DNA from: Molossus alvarezi
Lineage: Eukaryota; Chordata; Mammalia; Chiroptera; Molossidae
Assembly (NCBI GenBank): GCA_037176705.1
Contig: CM073895.1
Location: forward strand, 106,404,551 to 106,468,550
Direction of reading: 5' to 3'
DNA length: 64,000 nt
Below are positions 63,670-64,000 of the stretch, piece by piece. A model generated the notes under the pieces. The model was given only the letters and a program-made list of their open reading frames with translations, had not been told where the DNA came from and made no database searches. A program made the translations under genes and the position numbers. Position 1 is the stretch's first letter. Every line of letters starts with the position of its first letter.

Positions 63670-64000
63670 ATGGTGAAACACAGAAACAGAAGTCAAATGA
63701 AAGAGCAAGACACCTCCACCGAAGATGAGATCAATGTGGAGCAATTAGGCATGTTAACAGAGCTAGAATTCAGAGCCATGATCTTGAGGAAGTTGAACAG
63801 CATGAGTAAGGACATAGAGACACTGAAAATAAGCCAAATGGAAATTAAAAACCAACAAGAAGAGATAAAAAATGACATATCCGAAATGAAAAACACATTG
63901 GAAGGTTTAAAAAGCAGAGTAGGGGAAGCTGAGGACCGGATCAGTGAATTAGAAGACAGGGTAGAAAAAATCAACCAATCAGAAAAACAAAAGGAAAAAA
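63670..64000 (+). CDS. ORF1: LINE-1 ORF1p, copy 4, 3' part outside window
   Basis: This is the first 110 codons of ORF1 from the Kozak-type ATG. It covers the N-terminal tail and most of the coiled coil (GEAEDRISELEDRVEKI at 85-101). The frame is open to the last base, and the visible part is the same as copies 2 and 3. Confidence 0.9.
   Translation, partial: MVKHRNRSQMKEQDTSTEDEINVEQLGMLTELEFRAMILRKLNSMSKDIETLKISQMEIKNQQEEIKNDISEMKNTLEGLKSRVGEAEDRISELEDRVEKINQSEKQKEK

Larger units (their letters stand above)
61452..64000. repeat. Composite monomer M23 (satellite + SINE + L1), cut by window end
   Basis: This subfamily A monomer has the same SINE and L1 insertions. It matches M5 at +41,384 bp over all 2.5 kb visible, including cctttcccaaatg and the 12-base poly-T. 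The rest of the unit lies beyond the window. Confidence 0.92.
62850..64000 (+). mobile_element. LINE-1 retrotransposon, copy 4 (cut by window end)
   Basis: The first 1,151 bp of an L1 lie at the same insertion point and appear identical to copy 3. The intact 5' end suggests a full-length element, and the window end is the only truncation seen. Whether it has the ORF2 stop cannot be judged here. Confidence 0.93.

Overview
This is a eukaryotic repeat array. I find no host protein-coding gene in it. The window is built from about 22.5 head-to-tail copies of one AT-rich tandem repeat with a monomer of 1,958-1,961 bp. I do not recognise that family. Some monomers carry two transposon insertions: a tRNA-derived SINE on the minus strand and a full-length LINE-1 (L1) on the plus strand. 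The SINE has the head, B-box-like segment and pyrimidine-rich body that I associate with the VES SINEs of yangochiropteran bats. With a mammalian L1 beside it, a bat genome is the best guess. This rests on recognition by eye, not on a database match.

Layout, with monomers numbered M1-M23 and phased on the first base of the window. M1 (1-1958) is plain. M2 (1959-10032), M3 (10033-18106) and M5 (20068-28140) are composite units of about 8.07 kb: monomer plus SINE plus 5.84 kb L1. M4 (18107-20067) is a plain, recombinant-looking monomer between them. M6-M14 (28141-45776) are plain monomers. M15-M22 (45777-61451) repeat M7-M14 almost base for base. M23 (61452 to the end) is a fourth composite unit, cut by the window edge inside L1 ORF1.

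Three levels of repetition are nested. (1) The 1.96 kb monomer. (2) A higher-order unit of eight monomers, 15,675 bp, present twice in tandem (about 30345-46019 and 46020-61694). I noticed only six substitutions between the copies, and the crossover falls inside chimeric monomer M15. (3) A longer-range copy in which the end of M22 and all visible M23 match the end of M4 and M5 at an offset of 41,384 bp.

The four L1/SINE pairs are not independent insertions. They sit at the same base of the monomer, have the same target-site duplication with the same point change in its 3' copy, and share the same two ORF2 lesions. One monomer was hit once by each element, and the whole 8 kb block was then amplified as part of the satellite.

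Each complete L1 has an 820-nt CpG-rich 5' UTR with a YY1-type site near its start, an intact ORF1 (293 codons), and an ORF2 with intact endonuclease and reverse-transcriptase motifs. ORF2 stops early at codon 1053 and has a later one-base deletion before the 3' UTR. These L1s could supply tandem same-strand promoters, but they are unlikely to retrotranspose efficiently by themselves. Short ORFs inside the plain monomers look like chance. Assembly error is a real alternative explanation for the near-identical 15.7 kb duplication.
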